64,000 bases of DNA from the NCBI RefSeq assembly GCF_008329585.1, contig NZ_NPKP01000002.1:1-64000 (forward strand), in the 5' to 3' direction. Shown in pieces: positions 28,845 to 37,096 of this stretch. The translations under genes were made by a program, and so were the position numbers. This DNA is from Mycolicibacterium sp. P9-22. GTDB lineage: Bacteria; Actinomycetota; Actinomycetes; Mycobacteriales; Mycobacteriaceae. How positions within the stretch are numbered: the first letter of the stretch is position 1; the number at the start of each line of letters is the position of its first letter. The notes beneath the pieces were generated by a model. It had not been told where the DNA came from. It saw nothing but the letters and a program-made list of their open reading frames with translations, and did not search any database.

Positions 28845-29684
28845 ATGCGGCGCTACGCACTCAACCCGGCGATGCCGGTCCTGTTGCGCCCCGACGGAAC
28901 GGTGCAGGTCGGCTGGGATCCGCGGCGCGCCGTGCTGGTGCATCCGCCCGCCGGATCGACCGGCCCGGTGCTGGCCACGTTCCTGCGTTCCATGCAGGAA
29001 CACGCCACCGTTGACGAATTGGTCACCCGCGCTGAGGATCTGGGGCTGCCTTCGGATGCGGTGCCGGACCTGTTGGACGCGCTCGTCACCGCCGGTGTGG
29101 TGACCCGGACCCGGCCGTCGCTGCGGTCGGTGTCGGTGCGGGTGCACGGCCGTGGCCCGCTGTCGGACCTGATGTCGGGCGCACTGAGCTGCTCGGGGAC
29201 CCGGGTGACGCGCAGCAGCCGACGGCATTCGGTGGTCACCACCGACAAGGCCGATCTGGTGGTGCTGGCCGATGCGCTGGTCACCGATCCGCGGGTGCTG
29301 CGCGATCTGCACACCGCCCGGGTGCCGCATCTTCCGGTCCGGGTGCGCGACGGCACCGGACTGGTGGGGCCGCTGGTGATCCCCGGACTGACGTCGTGTC
29401 TGGCATGTGCGGACCTGCACCGCAGCGACCGTGATGCGGCCTGGCCGGCGCTGGCCGCGCAGTTGCGCCACGCTGTCACCACGGCCGACCGGGCCACCGT
29501 GCTGGGCACCGCCGCGCTCGCGCTGACCCAGGTGGATCTGGTGATCCGGGCGATGCGTGAGGACCCCGACGTCCAGGGCTCGGCGCCGACCCCCATCACA
29601 TTGGACACCACCGTGGAATTCGACGTCGGCACCGGTTCGGTGGTGACGAGGCGCTGGTCGCGGCATCCGGCCTGCGTCTGCTGA
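28845..29684 (+). CDS. orphan TOMM cyclodehydratase-like protein
   Basis: A 279-aa protein of the Rv3196 type. The N-terminal 90 residues have the winged-helix-like pattern of a RiPP recognition element (LVHPPAGSTGPVLATFLRSM...TVDELVTRAEDLGLP). The rest resembles a degenerate ThiF/E1-like domain with C185-LAC-188 and C-terminal C277-V-C279 as a likely zinc site. Databases often label it cyclodehydratase or TOMM leader-binding. No YcaO partner or precursor peptide is visible here. It lies between a metalloprotease-like gene and an ABC1 kinase, all rightward. Confidence 0.8.
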   Translation: MRRYALNPAMPVLLRPDGTVQVGWDPRRAVLVHPPAGSTGPVLATFLRSMQEHATVDELVTRAEDLGLPSDAVPDLLDALVTAGVVTRTRPSLRSVSVRVHGRGPLSDLMSGALSCSGTRVTRSSRRHSVVTTDKADLVVLADALVTDPRVLRDLHTARVPHLPVRVRDGTGLVGPLVIPGLTSCLACADLHRSDRDAAWPALAAQLRHAVTTADRATVLGTAALALTQVDLVIRAMREDPDVQGSAPTPITLDTTVEFDVGTGSVVTRRWSRHPACVC

Positions 29685-29741
29685 CATCGACTGTTGCCAG
29701 TTCGTTGCGGCATATTCAGGCCGGTCGTGGATGATGGTTAG

Positions 29742-31058
29742 GTGTCCGAAATCAAACGAGGCAGCGTCGCACGAAACGCGAAGCTCGCCAGCCTTCCCGT
29801 CGGCTTTGCCGGACGGGCCGCGCTCGGGTTCGGCAAGCGGCTGGCCGGCAGATCCAGGGACGAAGTCACCGCGGAGCTGATGGACAAGGCTGCTCAGCAG
29901 CTGTTCACGGTCCTCGGCGAACTCAAGGGTGGCGCCATGAAGGTCGGCCAGGCGCTGTCGGTGATGGAAGCCGCGATCCCCGAGCAGTACGGCAAGCCCT
30001 ACCGCGAGGCGCTGACCAAGTTGCAGCGCGAAGCCCCGCCGTTGCCCGCGGCCAAGGTGCACCGCGTCCTCGACGGGCAGCTCGGCACCAAATGGCGCGA
30101 ACGGTTCCAGTCGTTCGACGACAAGCCGATCGCGTCGGCGAGCATCGGCCAGGTGCACAAAGCGGTGTGGGCCGACGGTCGTGAGGTCGCGGTCAAGATT
30201 CAGTACCCGGGTGCCGACGAGGCGCTGCGCGCCGACCTCAAGACCATCCAGCGGTTGACCGGGGTGTTCAAGCAACTGGCCCCGGGCGCCGATATCGAGA
30301 GCGTCGTGGCCGAACTCATCGAGCGTACCGAGATGGAACTGGACTACCGGCTGGAGGCCGACAACCAGCGGGCCTTCGCCAAGGCCTACGCCGATGACCC
30401 GCATTTCGTGGTGCCCGCGGTGATCGCCAGCGCCCCCAAGGTGGTCATCGCCGAATGGATCGAAGGCATCCCGATGTCGGTGATCATCCGTGAGGGGACC
30501 CCCGAGCAGCGCGATGTGATGGGCATCCGGCTGACCGAGCTGACCTTCGGCGCTCCGCAACGGCTGGAGATGATGCACGGCGACGCGCATCCGGGCAACT
30601 TCATGCTGATGCCCGACGGACGCATGGGCGTCATCGATTTCGGTGCTGTCGCACCACTTCCCGGCGGTTTCCCGCCCGCTCTCGGCAACTGCATCCGGCT
30701 GGCCAGGGACAAGAACTACGTCGAGTTGTTACCGGCGATGGAAGCCGCCGGATTCATCCAGAAGGGCCAGCAGGTGTCGGCCTCCGAAATCGACGACATG
30801 CTGCGCCAGTACGTGGAACCGGTGGAGACCGAGGTCTTTCACTACACCCGCCGCTGGCTGCAACGGATGGCCGCCGGACAGATGGACAACTCGGTGGCGC
30901 AGCTCAGGATGGCGCGCCAGCTCGACCTGCCGGCGAACCTGGCCATCCCGCTGCGGGTGATCGCGTCGACCATCGCGATCTGCTGCCAGCTGGATGCCCA
31001 CGTTCCGATGAGAGCCATTGCCACCGAACTGGTTCCGGGCTTCACCGACGCGGCATAG
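29742..31058 (+). CDS. ABC1/UbiB-family atypical kinase
   Basis: A 438-aa protein of the ABC1 (ADCK/UbiB) family, Rv3197 type. Seen are the KxGQ motif KVGQALSVMEAAIPEQY near residue 67, ASIGQVHKA, the nucleotide-binding Lys in VAVKIQYPG, HGDAHPGNFML and the metal-binding DFGAV. Family members are atypical ATPases or kinases linked to isoprenoid lipid metabolism; in mycobacteria the role is not settled. The gene adjoins whiB7; Rv3197 belongs, as I recall, to the WhiB7 regulon. The GTG start lacks a good ribosome site. Confidence 0.88.
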   Translation: MSEIKRGSVARNAKLASLPVGFAGRAALGFGKRLAGRSRDEVTAELMDKAAQQLFTVLGELKGGAMKVGQALSVMEAAIPEQYGKPYREALTKLQREAPPLPAAKVHRVLDGQLGTKWRERFQSFDDKPIASASIGQVHKAVWADGREVAVKIQYPGADEALRADLKTIQRLTGVFKQLAPGADIESVVAELIERTEMELDYRLEADNQRAFAKAYADDPHFVVPAVIASAPKVVIAEWIEGIPMSVIIREGTPEQRDVMGIRLTELTFGAPQRLEMMHGDAHPGNFMLMPDGRMGVIDFGAVAPLPGGFPPALGNCIRLARDKNYVELLPAMEAAGFIQKGQQVSASEIDDMLRQYVEPVETEVFHYTRRWLQRMAAGQMDNSVAQLRMARQLDLPANLAIPLRVIASTIAICCQLDAHVPMRAIATELVPGFTDAA

Positions 31059-31092
31059 CGCGCCGGGGTGACCGGACGGCCCAGCCATGTGG

Positions 31093-31371
31093 CTAGGCCG
31101 CCCGGCCCTCCCGAGCATCCTTGCGCGGACGTCCACGCGGCCGCTTGCGCGCCACGATGGTTCCGCGTTCGATGATCTCGCCGCCCCAGACTCCCCACGG
31201 CTCCTGACGTTCCAGGGCCTCGTTGAGGCACAGGCTCCGGATCGGGCAGTCCGCGCACAGCGCCTTGGCCCGCTCCAGTTCGGTGGGGCTTTCGGCGAAC
31301 CACAGGTCGGGATCGGCCTGGTGGCACGGCACCGCGGGCAGTATTCGTTCAGGGCATGCCTGGACGGACAT
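31093..31371 (-). CDS. whiB7: transcriptional regulator WhiB7
   Basis: Iron-sulfur transcription factor that switches on intrinsic antibiotic resistance (92 aa). Cluster cysteines are C16, C39, C42 and C48; then EPWGVWGGE (58-65) contacts SigA, and the C-terminal AT-hook RPRGRPRK binds A/T-rich promoter DNA. ATG at 31371 has GGGAAAG just upstream. The open frame extends 160 bp further through the leader, but that part is the attenuator. Its own promoter (31754-31791) has the WhiB7 A/T signature. Confidence 0.97.
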   Translation of the reverse strand: MSVQACPERILPAVPCHQADPDLWFAESPTELERAKALCADCPIRSLCLNEALERQEPWGVWGGEIIERGTIVARKRPRGRPRKDAREGRAA

Positions 31372-31459
31372 GTCTTTCCCTACTTCCTGGTCGTTTCTTC
31401 GGTGTCGGTGTACTTGTCCGGACCGGGTGACCAGGGTGTTCGGGTGTTCCGAAAACAAT

Positions 31460-31491
31460 GGCCACGGATCCGGTTGCGCGGGTCCGTGGCC
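31460..31491 (-). terminator. whiB7 leader attenuator hairpin
   Basis: GGCCACGGA (31460-31468) and TCCGTGGCC (31483-31491) form a perfect 9-bp stem, extended by two inner G:C pairs. On the minus strand it is followed by ATTGTTTT. It begins 24 nt after the upstream-ORF stop and ends 88 nt before the whiB7 start, so it is placed to abort whiB7 transcripts unless translation of the upstream ORF is disturbed. Confidence 0.85.
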
Positions 31492-31514
31492 TTTTTCGGC
31501 GGTGCTGGGGCTAC

Positions 31515-31694
31515 CTAGGTGTTGCCCCACTTCACGGACTCGGCGGTCGTTTCGGCGGTGCGGCGCTTATGCTGCGGCGCGGCGGCAGCGGGCGCCCATC
31601 CAGCTCGGTGCGCGGCGGGAATGCCGACGACGGCGCGGGCGGACAGCGGCATACCGCTGACGTTTACGCCGTGCTGCATTGTGAAAATCGCCAT
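31515..31694 (-). CDS. whiB7 leader peptide (upstream ORF)
   Basis: A 59-codon ORF (MAIFTMQHGVNVSGM...SVKWGNT) preceded by a strong GAGGAGGG ribosome site about 10 nt before its ATG. It ends 24 nt before the attenuator. This is the layout reported for mycobacterial whiB7, where ribosome stress on the upstream ORF lets polymerase pass the terminator. The strong ribosome site and its position support translation; the exact peptide may matter less than its being translated. Confidence 0.82.
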   Translation of the reverse strand: MAIFTMQHGVNVSGMPLSARAVVGIPAAHRAGWAPAAAAPQHKRRTAETTAESVKWGNT

Positions 31695-31753
31695 GATGCC
31701 GAATCCCTCCTCTCGCCAGACAAAAATGTAGTCCCACAGAACTTGTGATCTTG

Positions 31754-31791
31754 AGGCTAGAGCCTAACAGCCCGAACGCACAAGCGATTTT
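31754..31791 (-). promoter_or_regulatory. whiB7 promoter with A/T-rich WhiB7 site
   Basis: On the minus strand AAAATCG (31785-31791) lies just upstream of a -35-like TTGTGC (31778-31783), and TAGCCT (31754-31759) serves as -10 with an 18-bp spacer. An A/T-rich patch next to the -35 box is the known mark of WhiB7-SigA autoregulated promoters. The predicted leader is about 375 nt. Confidence 0.7.
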
Positions 31792-31848
31792 CTGACCAGC
31801 GGGTTTGGCGGAATATGTGTGAAACTTGGCCGCCGTTGCGAGCGCGCG

Positions 31849-33972
31849 TCATGACCGGGCTTTCACCAGCGCCAGCACGTCGGGGCCGTACTGCTCCAGC
31901 TTGCGGGCGCCGATACCGGGAATCGCCACCAGGGCGGCGGCATCGGCGGGCAGCGTCTCGGCGATGGCGATCAGCGTGTTGTCGGTGAACACCACGAACG
32001 CCGGCACCTTCATCTCCTGGGAGACACGCAGCCGCCAGTCCTTCAGTTCGGCCAGCAGTTCGACGTCGATATCGGACGGGCAGCTCTCGCAACGCCGCAG
32101 CATGATCGCCGTCGGGCTGTTCAGCGCACCGTTGCAGACCCGGCAGCGCGGCGTGGCGCCCTTGGCTCGTTTCGGGCGGGATGGGGCGGCGTCGGCCGGG
32201 GACTGCGGGGCCACCCCGTTGAGGAACCGCGACGGACGCCGGCCCTGGCGCCCACCCGGGGTGCGCGCCAGCGCCCAGCTGAGCGCCAGATGCATCCGTG
32301 CCCGGGTGACGCCGACGTAGAGCAACCGGCGTTCCTCCTCGACGGCCTCGCTGTCGGGTCCGTGGGACAGCGCATGCGAGATCGGCAGGGTCCCGTCGGC
32401 CAGTCCGACCAGGAACACCGCATCCCATTCCAGGCCCTTCGCCGCGTGCAGCGAGGCCAGCGTGACGCCCTGCACCACCGGCGGGTGCCGGGAGTCCGCC
32501 CGCTGGCGCAGCTCGGCGAGCAGGGTCGGCAGATCCAGCGAAGGGCGTTGGGCCACTTCGTCGTCGACGAGCTCGGCGAGTGCGGTGAGTGCTTCCCAGC
32601 GCTCCCGCGCCTGGGTACCGGCGGGCGGCTCGGCCGTCAGACCCAGCGGTTCCAGCAGCGACCGGACCAGGCCGGGCAGATCGTCGCCGTATTCGCTGCT
32701 GACATTGCGCTGCAACGCTAGCAGCGCCTGGCGGATCTCCTGCCTGCTGAAAAACCCCTCACCGCCGCGCACCTGGAAGGCGATTCCGGCCTCGGTGAGC
32801 GCCTCCTCATACACCTCGGATTGGGCGTTGATCCGGTACAGCACCGCGATTTCTGCTGCGGGCGTGCCGGATTCGATGAGTTTCTTGATCTTCTTCGCGA
32901 CACCGGCGGCCTCGGCCACCTCGTCGGGATGCTCGGCGAAGGACGGTTTGGGGCCCGGGTCACGCTGACCGATCAGGTGCAGCTTGCTGCCGGCCATCCG
33001 GCCGCGCGCGGCCGCGATGACCCGGTTGGCCAGCGACACCACCTCCGGGGTGGACCGGTAGTCGCGTTCCAGCCGCACCACGGTGGCCTCGGGGAAGCGC
33101 CGGGAAAAGTCCAGCAGGAACTTCGGGGTGGCGCCGGTGAACGAGTAGATGGTCTGGTTGGCGTCCCCGACCACCGTCAGGTCGTCACGCTCACCGAGCC
33201 AGGCGTTGAGCACCCGCTGCTGCAGCGGGGTGACGTCCTGGTACTCGTCGACGACGAAGCAGCGGTAGCGGTCCCGGAATTCCTGGGCGACCGCCGCATC
33301 GTTCTCGATCGCAGCCGCGGTGTGCAGCAGCAGGTCGTCGAAGTCCAGCAGTGCCGTGCCGTCGCGGTGGGTCTTGAGCCGCTCGTAATTGTTGTAGACC
33401 TTGGCGACGGTGCCCGCGTCCATCGGGACGTCGCGGCGGGTCTTGGCGACCGCGGCGGCGTACTGCTCGGGGGTGATCAGCGAGGCCTTGGCCCATTCGA
33501 TCTCACCGGCGAGGTCGCGCACGTCATCGGTGCTGGCCTTCACGGCGGCCTTGTTGGCGGCCTGCGCGACCACCGAGAACTTGCTGTCGAGCAGTTGCCA
33601 GCCGGTGTCGCCGACCACCCGCGGCCAGAAGTACTGCAGTTGACGCCGGGCCGCGGCGTGGAAGGTGACGGCCTGGACCGCGGCGGTCGGCACCCCGGAC
33701 TGCTCACCGAGGGCCCGTAGCCGGCTGCGCATCTCCCCGGCCGCCCGGGCGGTGAACGTCACGGCCAGGACCTGACCGGGCGCGACGTGCCCGCCCACCA
33801 CCAGGTGGGCGATGCGGCGGGTGATGGTGCGGGTCTTGCCGGTACCGGCGCCGGCCAGCACGCAGACCGGGCCGCGTGGCGCGAGGACGGCCTCGCGCTG
33901 TTCGTCGTCGAGGTCGCCGAGGAGACGGTCGACGGACGGCATGCCGTCCATCATGGCAGGGGGCGCCGACAT
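31849..33972 (-). CDS. uvrD2: ATP-dependent DNA helicase UvrD2
   Basis: Superfamily 1A 3'-5' helicase (707 aa). Walker A GAGTGKT (41-47), motif [21 protein letters not shown], and the C-terminal motifs [18 protein letters not shown] and VGVTRAR are present. A tetracysteine module (CRVC...CESC) and a C-terminal HRDC domain ([25 protein letters not shown]...[13 protein letters not shown]) mark it as UvrD2 rather than UvrD1. The start is uncertain: in-frame ATGs at 33972, 33954, 33951 and 33942 all lack strong ribosome sites. It lies upstream of whiB7, same strand. Confidence 0.93.
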   Translation of the reverse strand: MSAPPAMMDGMPSVDRLLGDLDDEQREAVLAPRGPVCVLAGAGTGKTRTITRRIAHLVVGGHVAPGQVLAVTFTARAAGEMRSRLRALGEQSGVPTAAVQAVTFHAAARRQLQYFWPRVVGDTGWQLLDSKFSVVAQAANKAAVKASTDDVRDLAGEIEWAKASLITPEQYAAAVAKTRRDVPMDAGTVAKVYNNYERLKTHRDGTALLDFDDLLLHTAAAIENDAAVAQEFRDRYRCFVVDEYQDVTPLQQRVLNAWLGERDDLTVVGDANQTIYSFTGATPKFLLDFSRRFPEATVVRLERDYRSTPEVVSLANRVIAAARGRMAGSKLHLIGQRDPGPKPSFAEHPDEVAEAAGVAKKIKKLIESGTPAAEIAVLYRINAQSEVYEEALTEAGIAFQVRGGEGFFSRQEIRQALLALQRNVSSEYGDDLPGLVRSLLEPLGLTAEPPAGTQARERWEALTALAELVDDEVAQRPSLDLPTLLAELRQRADSRHPPVVQGVTLASLHAAKGLEWDAVFLVGLADGTLPISHALSHGPDSEAVEEERRLLYVGVTRARMHLALSWALARTPGGRQGRRPSRFLNGVAPQSPADAAPSRPKRAKGATPRCRVCNGALNSPTAIMLRRCESCPSDIDVELLAELKDWRLRVSQEMKVPAFVVFTDNTLIAIAETLPADAAALVAIPGIGARKLEQYGPDVLALVKARS

Positions 33973-34041
33973 GGGCAGCGCCCGTCCCGCCCCTTAGGCT
34001 GGCAGGGAAATACGCACCGACGTCGATAGGTTGTTCCCAGC

Positions 34042-34284
34042 ATGACCAACGCTCAGCTGACCATGTACACCACGTCGTGGTGCGGCTTCTGCAACCGGCT
34101 CAAGACCGCGCTGAAGGCCGAGGGCATCGCGTGGGACGAGGTCGACATCGAGGCCGATCCCACCGCGGCCGAATTCGTCGGGTCGGTGAACAACGGCAAC
34201 CACGTGGTGCCGACGGTGAAGTTCGCCGACGGTTCCACACTGACCAACCCGAACATCAAGCAGGTCAAGGCCAAGCTCGGCTGA
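34042..34284 (+). CDS. mrx1: mycoredoxin Mrx1
   Basis: Glutaredoxin-fold oxidoreductase that removes mycothiol from protein mixed disulfides (80 aa). The redox motif is C14-GFC-17, a variant of the more common CGYC. VPTVKFADGSTLTNPN carries the cis-Pro loop and ligand-binding TNP. It is divergent from uvrD2 and monocistronic with its short downstream neighbour. Confidence 0.94.
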   Translation: MTNAQLTMYTTSWCGFCNRLKTALKAEGIAWDEVDIEADPTAAEFVGSVNNGNHVVPTVKFADGSTLTNPNIKQVKAKLG

Positions 34285-34315
34285 CCTGTCGGTGCATCGA
34301 ACTAGTGTTCGATGC

Positions 34316-34621
34316 ATGACGCAGAGCCTTACGGGTATCGATGCCCTCCGCGCTGAACGCTCAGCGCTTGTCGCCGAAGCGGAAGCGCTGCTGGCGAGGT
34401 CACGCGCACGGCCGGCCATGGAACAGGCCATCGCACTCTACGGACGGGCCGAGCAGCTCGCCCGCGAGGAACAGCTCCGGCTGCTGGCCACCCTGAAATC
34501 GAGGACCACCCCGCGCGCTCTCGGCGCAAATTCCTGGGTGGAGTTCGTCGCGGGCCAGCTCGCTGTCAGTCACGACGACGCCCGCCTCATGCTGCGCGAC
34601 ATCGACGCGTTGGGTCCGTAG
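34316..34621 (+). CDS. hypothetical helical protein
   Basis: A 101-aa, Ala/Leu/Arg/Glu-rich, almost wholly helical protein I do not recognise. It opens MTQSLTGIDALRAERSALVAEAEALLARSR and ends WVEFVAGQLAVSHDDARLMLRDIDALGP; the second half faintly recalls the start of DUF222/13E12 proteins, which could make it a truncated relative. ATG at 34316 is the second of two in-frame starts. It is not part of the M. tuberculosis gene order I remember, so it may be an insertion between mrx1 and nudC. Confidence 0.6.
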   Translation: MTQSLTGIDALRAERSALVAEAEALLARSRARPAMEQAIALYGRAEQLAREEQLRLLATLKSRTTPRALGANSWVEFVAGQLAVSHDDARLMLRDIDALGP

Positions 34622-34624
34622 CGA

Positions 34625-35548
34625 TCAGCCCGCGGCCGCCCAGGATTCGATGATCTCCCGGGCGATCGAAATGGATCCCGGCAACAGCAGCCGCGAGGTC
34701 GATTCGCTGCTCCAGTCGCCGTTGGCGAGCGCATCGCGGACCTCGGCTCGGGTGAACCACTGCGCCTCGGCGATCTCGCCGTCGTTGAACGCGAACGGCT
34801 GCTCGGGATCACCCAGCGCGTGGAAACCCACCATGAGCGAGCGCGGGAACGGCCACGGCTGACTGCCCAGGTACTGCACGTCGGTGACGTCGAGACCAAC
34901 CTCCTCGGCGATCTCGCGGACCACACATGCTTCGAAGGACTCCCCCGCCTCCACGAACCCGGCCAGGATCGAGAACAGCCGCTCCGGCCAGACGCCCTGG
35001 CGGGCCAGCACCGCACGGTCGTGACCGTCGTGCACCAGGCAGATCACCGCGGGGTCGATACGCGGGAACTCCTCGTGACCGTTGTCGGGATTCAGCCGCG
35101 ACCAGCCGGCCTTGATCGACTTGGTCGGGGCACCGTCCACCGGGCTGTACCGGGCGTTGTCATGCCAGTTCAACAGGGCGGTCGCGGTGGACACCAGCTG
35201 CGCGCTGGCATCGTCGAAGATCGCCCCGGCGCGGCGCAGGTCGAGCACCTCGGATTCCACGGTCGGATCCTCCGGTGCCTCCAGCCCCGCGCGGATCGCC
35301 CAGACGTGGCGGCCGTCGCCGAGGCGGCCCAGGAACACCGCCTGCTCGGGCGGGGAGTCGCCGAGGCCGGTCGCCTTACCGAGCACCACGCTGCCGCCGG
35401 CGATCAGCACCTGGTTGCGCCGGTCCACCCGCAACACCAGCGCGTCGGGCCAGCCGGCGATCGCGGCGTCGACATCGGTGCGCAGGGTGTCGGCGCGGTC
35501 GGCCCCCACCCGGGACAGCAGGGGGATGTTGCGGAGCGTGAAACTCAT
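34625..35548 (-). CDS. nudC: NADH pyrophosphatase (NAD+ diphosphatase) NudC
   Basis: Nudix hydrolase cleaving NAD(H) to NMN(H) and AMP; it also removes NAD caps from RNA in other bacteria (307 aa). The Nudix box runs from GFVEAGE through REIAEEVGL, and SQPWPFPRSLMVGF is the NudC-specific motif just after it. The four-Cys zinc ribbon of E. coli NudC is missing, as in other mycobacteria. The start lies 9 bp after the channel gene's stop, so the two form an operon. Confidence 0.94.
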   Translation of the reverse strand: MSFTLRNIPLLSRVGADRADTLRTDVDAAIAGWPDALVLRVDRRNQVLIAGGSVVLGKATGLGDSPPEQAVFLGRLGDGRHVWAIRAGLEAPEDPTVESEVLDLRRAGAIFDDASAQLVSTATALLNWHDNARYSPVDGAPTKSIKAGWSRLNPDNGHEEFPRIDPAVICLVHDGHDRAVLARQGVWPERLFSILAGFVEAGESFEACVVREIAEEVGLDVTDVQYLGSQPWPFPRSLMVGFHALGDPEQPFAFNDGEIAEAQWFTRAEVRDALANGDWSSESTSRLLLPGSISIAREIIESWAAAG

Positions 35549-35557
35549 CGGTTTTCT

Positions 35558-36649
35558 CTACCGGTCTTCCTTGGAGCGGATGTAGAGCAGCCGATCGGTC
35601 AGCTCCAGGGCGTCTACCCGTTCGTCGTCCACCCGGAGCAGGTCGCCGTTGCGCACGACGCCGAGCACGATGTCGGTGAGATGGCGCGGTGAGCCGCCCA
35701 CCTCCTTGGGCTCGACCGGGCGCTCGGCGATGGCGAAACCCGCGTCGGGCGTCAGCAGGTCCTCCATCATCTCGACGACGCTCGGGGTCTGGGTGGCGAT
35801 GCCCAGCAGCCGGCCCGCGGTCTCGGAGGTGACGACGGTGGTGTTCGCGCCGGACTGCTTCAGCAGATGCTGGTTCTCGGCCTCGCGCACCGCGGCGATG
35901 ATGTTGGCCCGCGGGTTGAGCTCCCGGGCGGTCAGGGTGACCAGCACCGCGGTGTCATCGCTGTTGCAGGCCACGATGATCGACTTGGCGTGCTGGGCGG
36001 AGGCCAACCGCAGGATCTCCGAATCGGTGGCGCTGCCGCGCACGGTGACCAGACCGGCATTCTTGGCGCGCTCGAGCGCGGCCGGATTGTTCTCGACCAC
36101 GACGATATCGGCGGGCAGGACATCGTCGCCGATCATGGCGGCCACCGCGGTGCGGCCCTTGGTTCCGTAGCCGACGACGACGGTGTGGTTACGCACGCTT
36201 TTCCTCCATCGCTGGATCTTCAACGCCTGACGCGACTGTGTCGTCAGGGTCTCGACCGTGGTTCCGATCAGCACGATCAGGAACGCCACCCGCAGCGGCG
36301 TGATGACCAGAACGTTGACCAGCCGGGCCGAGGGCGTCACCGGGGTGATGTCACCGTAGCCAGTGGTCGACAGCGACACCGTGGCGTAGTACAGGCAGTC
36401 CAGGAACGACAGCGGGTCATCCGCATTCGGCGCCGACTCGATATCGCGGTAACCGTGCCGGTCGAGGTAGACGATCAGCACCGCCGCGAACAGCGCACCC
36501 AGCGCCAGCAACACCCGGGTGAAGATGCGGCGCCACGGGCTGACGAACTTCTCCGGGATGTTGAGCACGTCGACGAGGTCGGCGTCGTGACGCGACGTCA
36601 GGTTCTCGTTCACCGCCGCCAAACGCCGGCGCAATCTACCTTTGGCCAC
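35558..36649 (-). CDS. potassium channel with RCK/TrkA domains
   Basis: A two-helix K+ channel (363 aa, Rv3200c type). Transmembrane helices lie near 45-65 and 105-130, with the selectivity filter TTGYGD between. A cytosolic Rossmann RCK domain follows (TVVVGYGTKGRTAVAAMIGD near 155) plus a TrkA-C-like C-terminal part (RHLTDIVLGVVRNGDLLRVDDE). The arrangement resembles MthK-like ligand-gated channels. GTG at 36649 gives the expected length; no strong ribosome site is seen. Confidence 0.9.
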   Translation of the reverse strand: MAKGRLRRRLAAVNENLTSRHDADLVDVLNIPEKFVSPWRRIFTRVLLALGALFAAVLIVYLDRHGYRDIESAPNADDPLSFLDCLYYATVSLSTTGYGDITPVTPSARLVNVLVITPLRVAFLIVLIGTTVETLTTQSRQALKIQRWRKSVRNHTVVVGYGTKGRTAVAAMIGDDVLPADIVVVENNPAALERAKNAGLVTVRGSATDSEILRLASAQHAKSIIVACNSDDTAVLVTLTARELNPRANIIAAVREAENQHLLKQSGANTTVVTSETAGRLLGIATQTPSVVEMMEDLLTPDAGFAIAERPVEPKEVGGSPRHLTDIVLGVVRNGDLLRVDDERVDALELTDRLLYIRSKEDR

Positions 36650-36691
36650 GTATCACCGATCGGCACGGGGTGGGCACGTCACAATGTAACC

Positions 36692-37096
36692 ATGACTCGC
36701 CCCGCATCCGGAGATCAGAAGCAAGCTGTCGCCACCCGCGCCGTACGGATGGGCGGCTTCCTCGTCGGCATGGGCGTCCTGCATTTCGTGGCCCCCAAGC
36801 CGTTCGACACCATCGTGCCCACCGAACTTCCCGGCAGCGCCCGCTTCTACACGCACGCCTCCGGTGTCGCCGAGGTCGCCGCCGGCGCGCTGCTGATCGC
36901 GCCGAGAACCCGCAAGATCGGTGCGCTGGCCTCCATCGCACTGTTCCTCGGGGTGTTTCCCGCCAACGTCAACATGGTGCGCCTGTGGTCCCAAGAGCCG
37001 GCCAAGCCGCTCTGGATGCGGGCCGGCGCGGTCGCCCGGCTGCCGCTGCAGGTCCCGATGATCAGCCGGGCGTACAAGATCTATCGCAACGCCTGA
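36692..37096 (+). CDS. DoxX-like small membrane protein
   Basis: A 134-aa protein with three or four hydrophobic segments and the pattern RMGGFLVGMGVLHFVAPKPFDTIVP...GVAEVAAGALLIAPRTRKIGALASIALFLGVFPANVNM, which matches DoxX/DUF4870-like membrane proteins. Divergent from the K+ channel gene; its end overlaps the convergent adnB gene by 16 bp. Function unknown. Confidence 0.82.
   Translation: MTRPASGDQKQAVATRAVRMGGFLVGMGVLHFVAPKPFDTIVPTELPGSARFYTHASGVAEVAAGALLIAPRTRKIGALASIALFLGVFPANVNMVRLWSQEPAKPLWMRAGAVARLPLQVPMISRAYKIYRNA

Noticed and set aside
28752..30590. 612-codon minus-strand frame across the cyclodehydratase-like and ABC1 genes
   Set aside because: Spans two clear rightward genes and their gap; no homology by eye.
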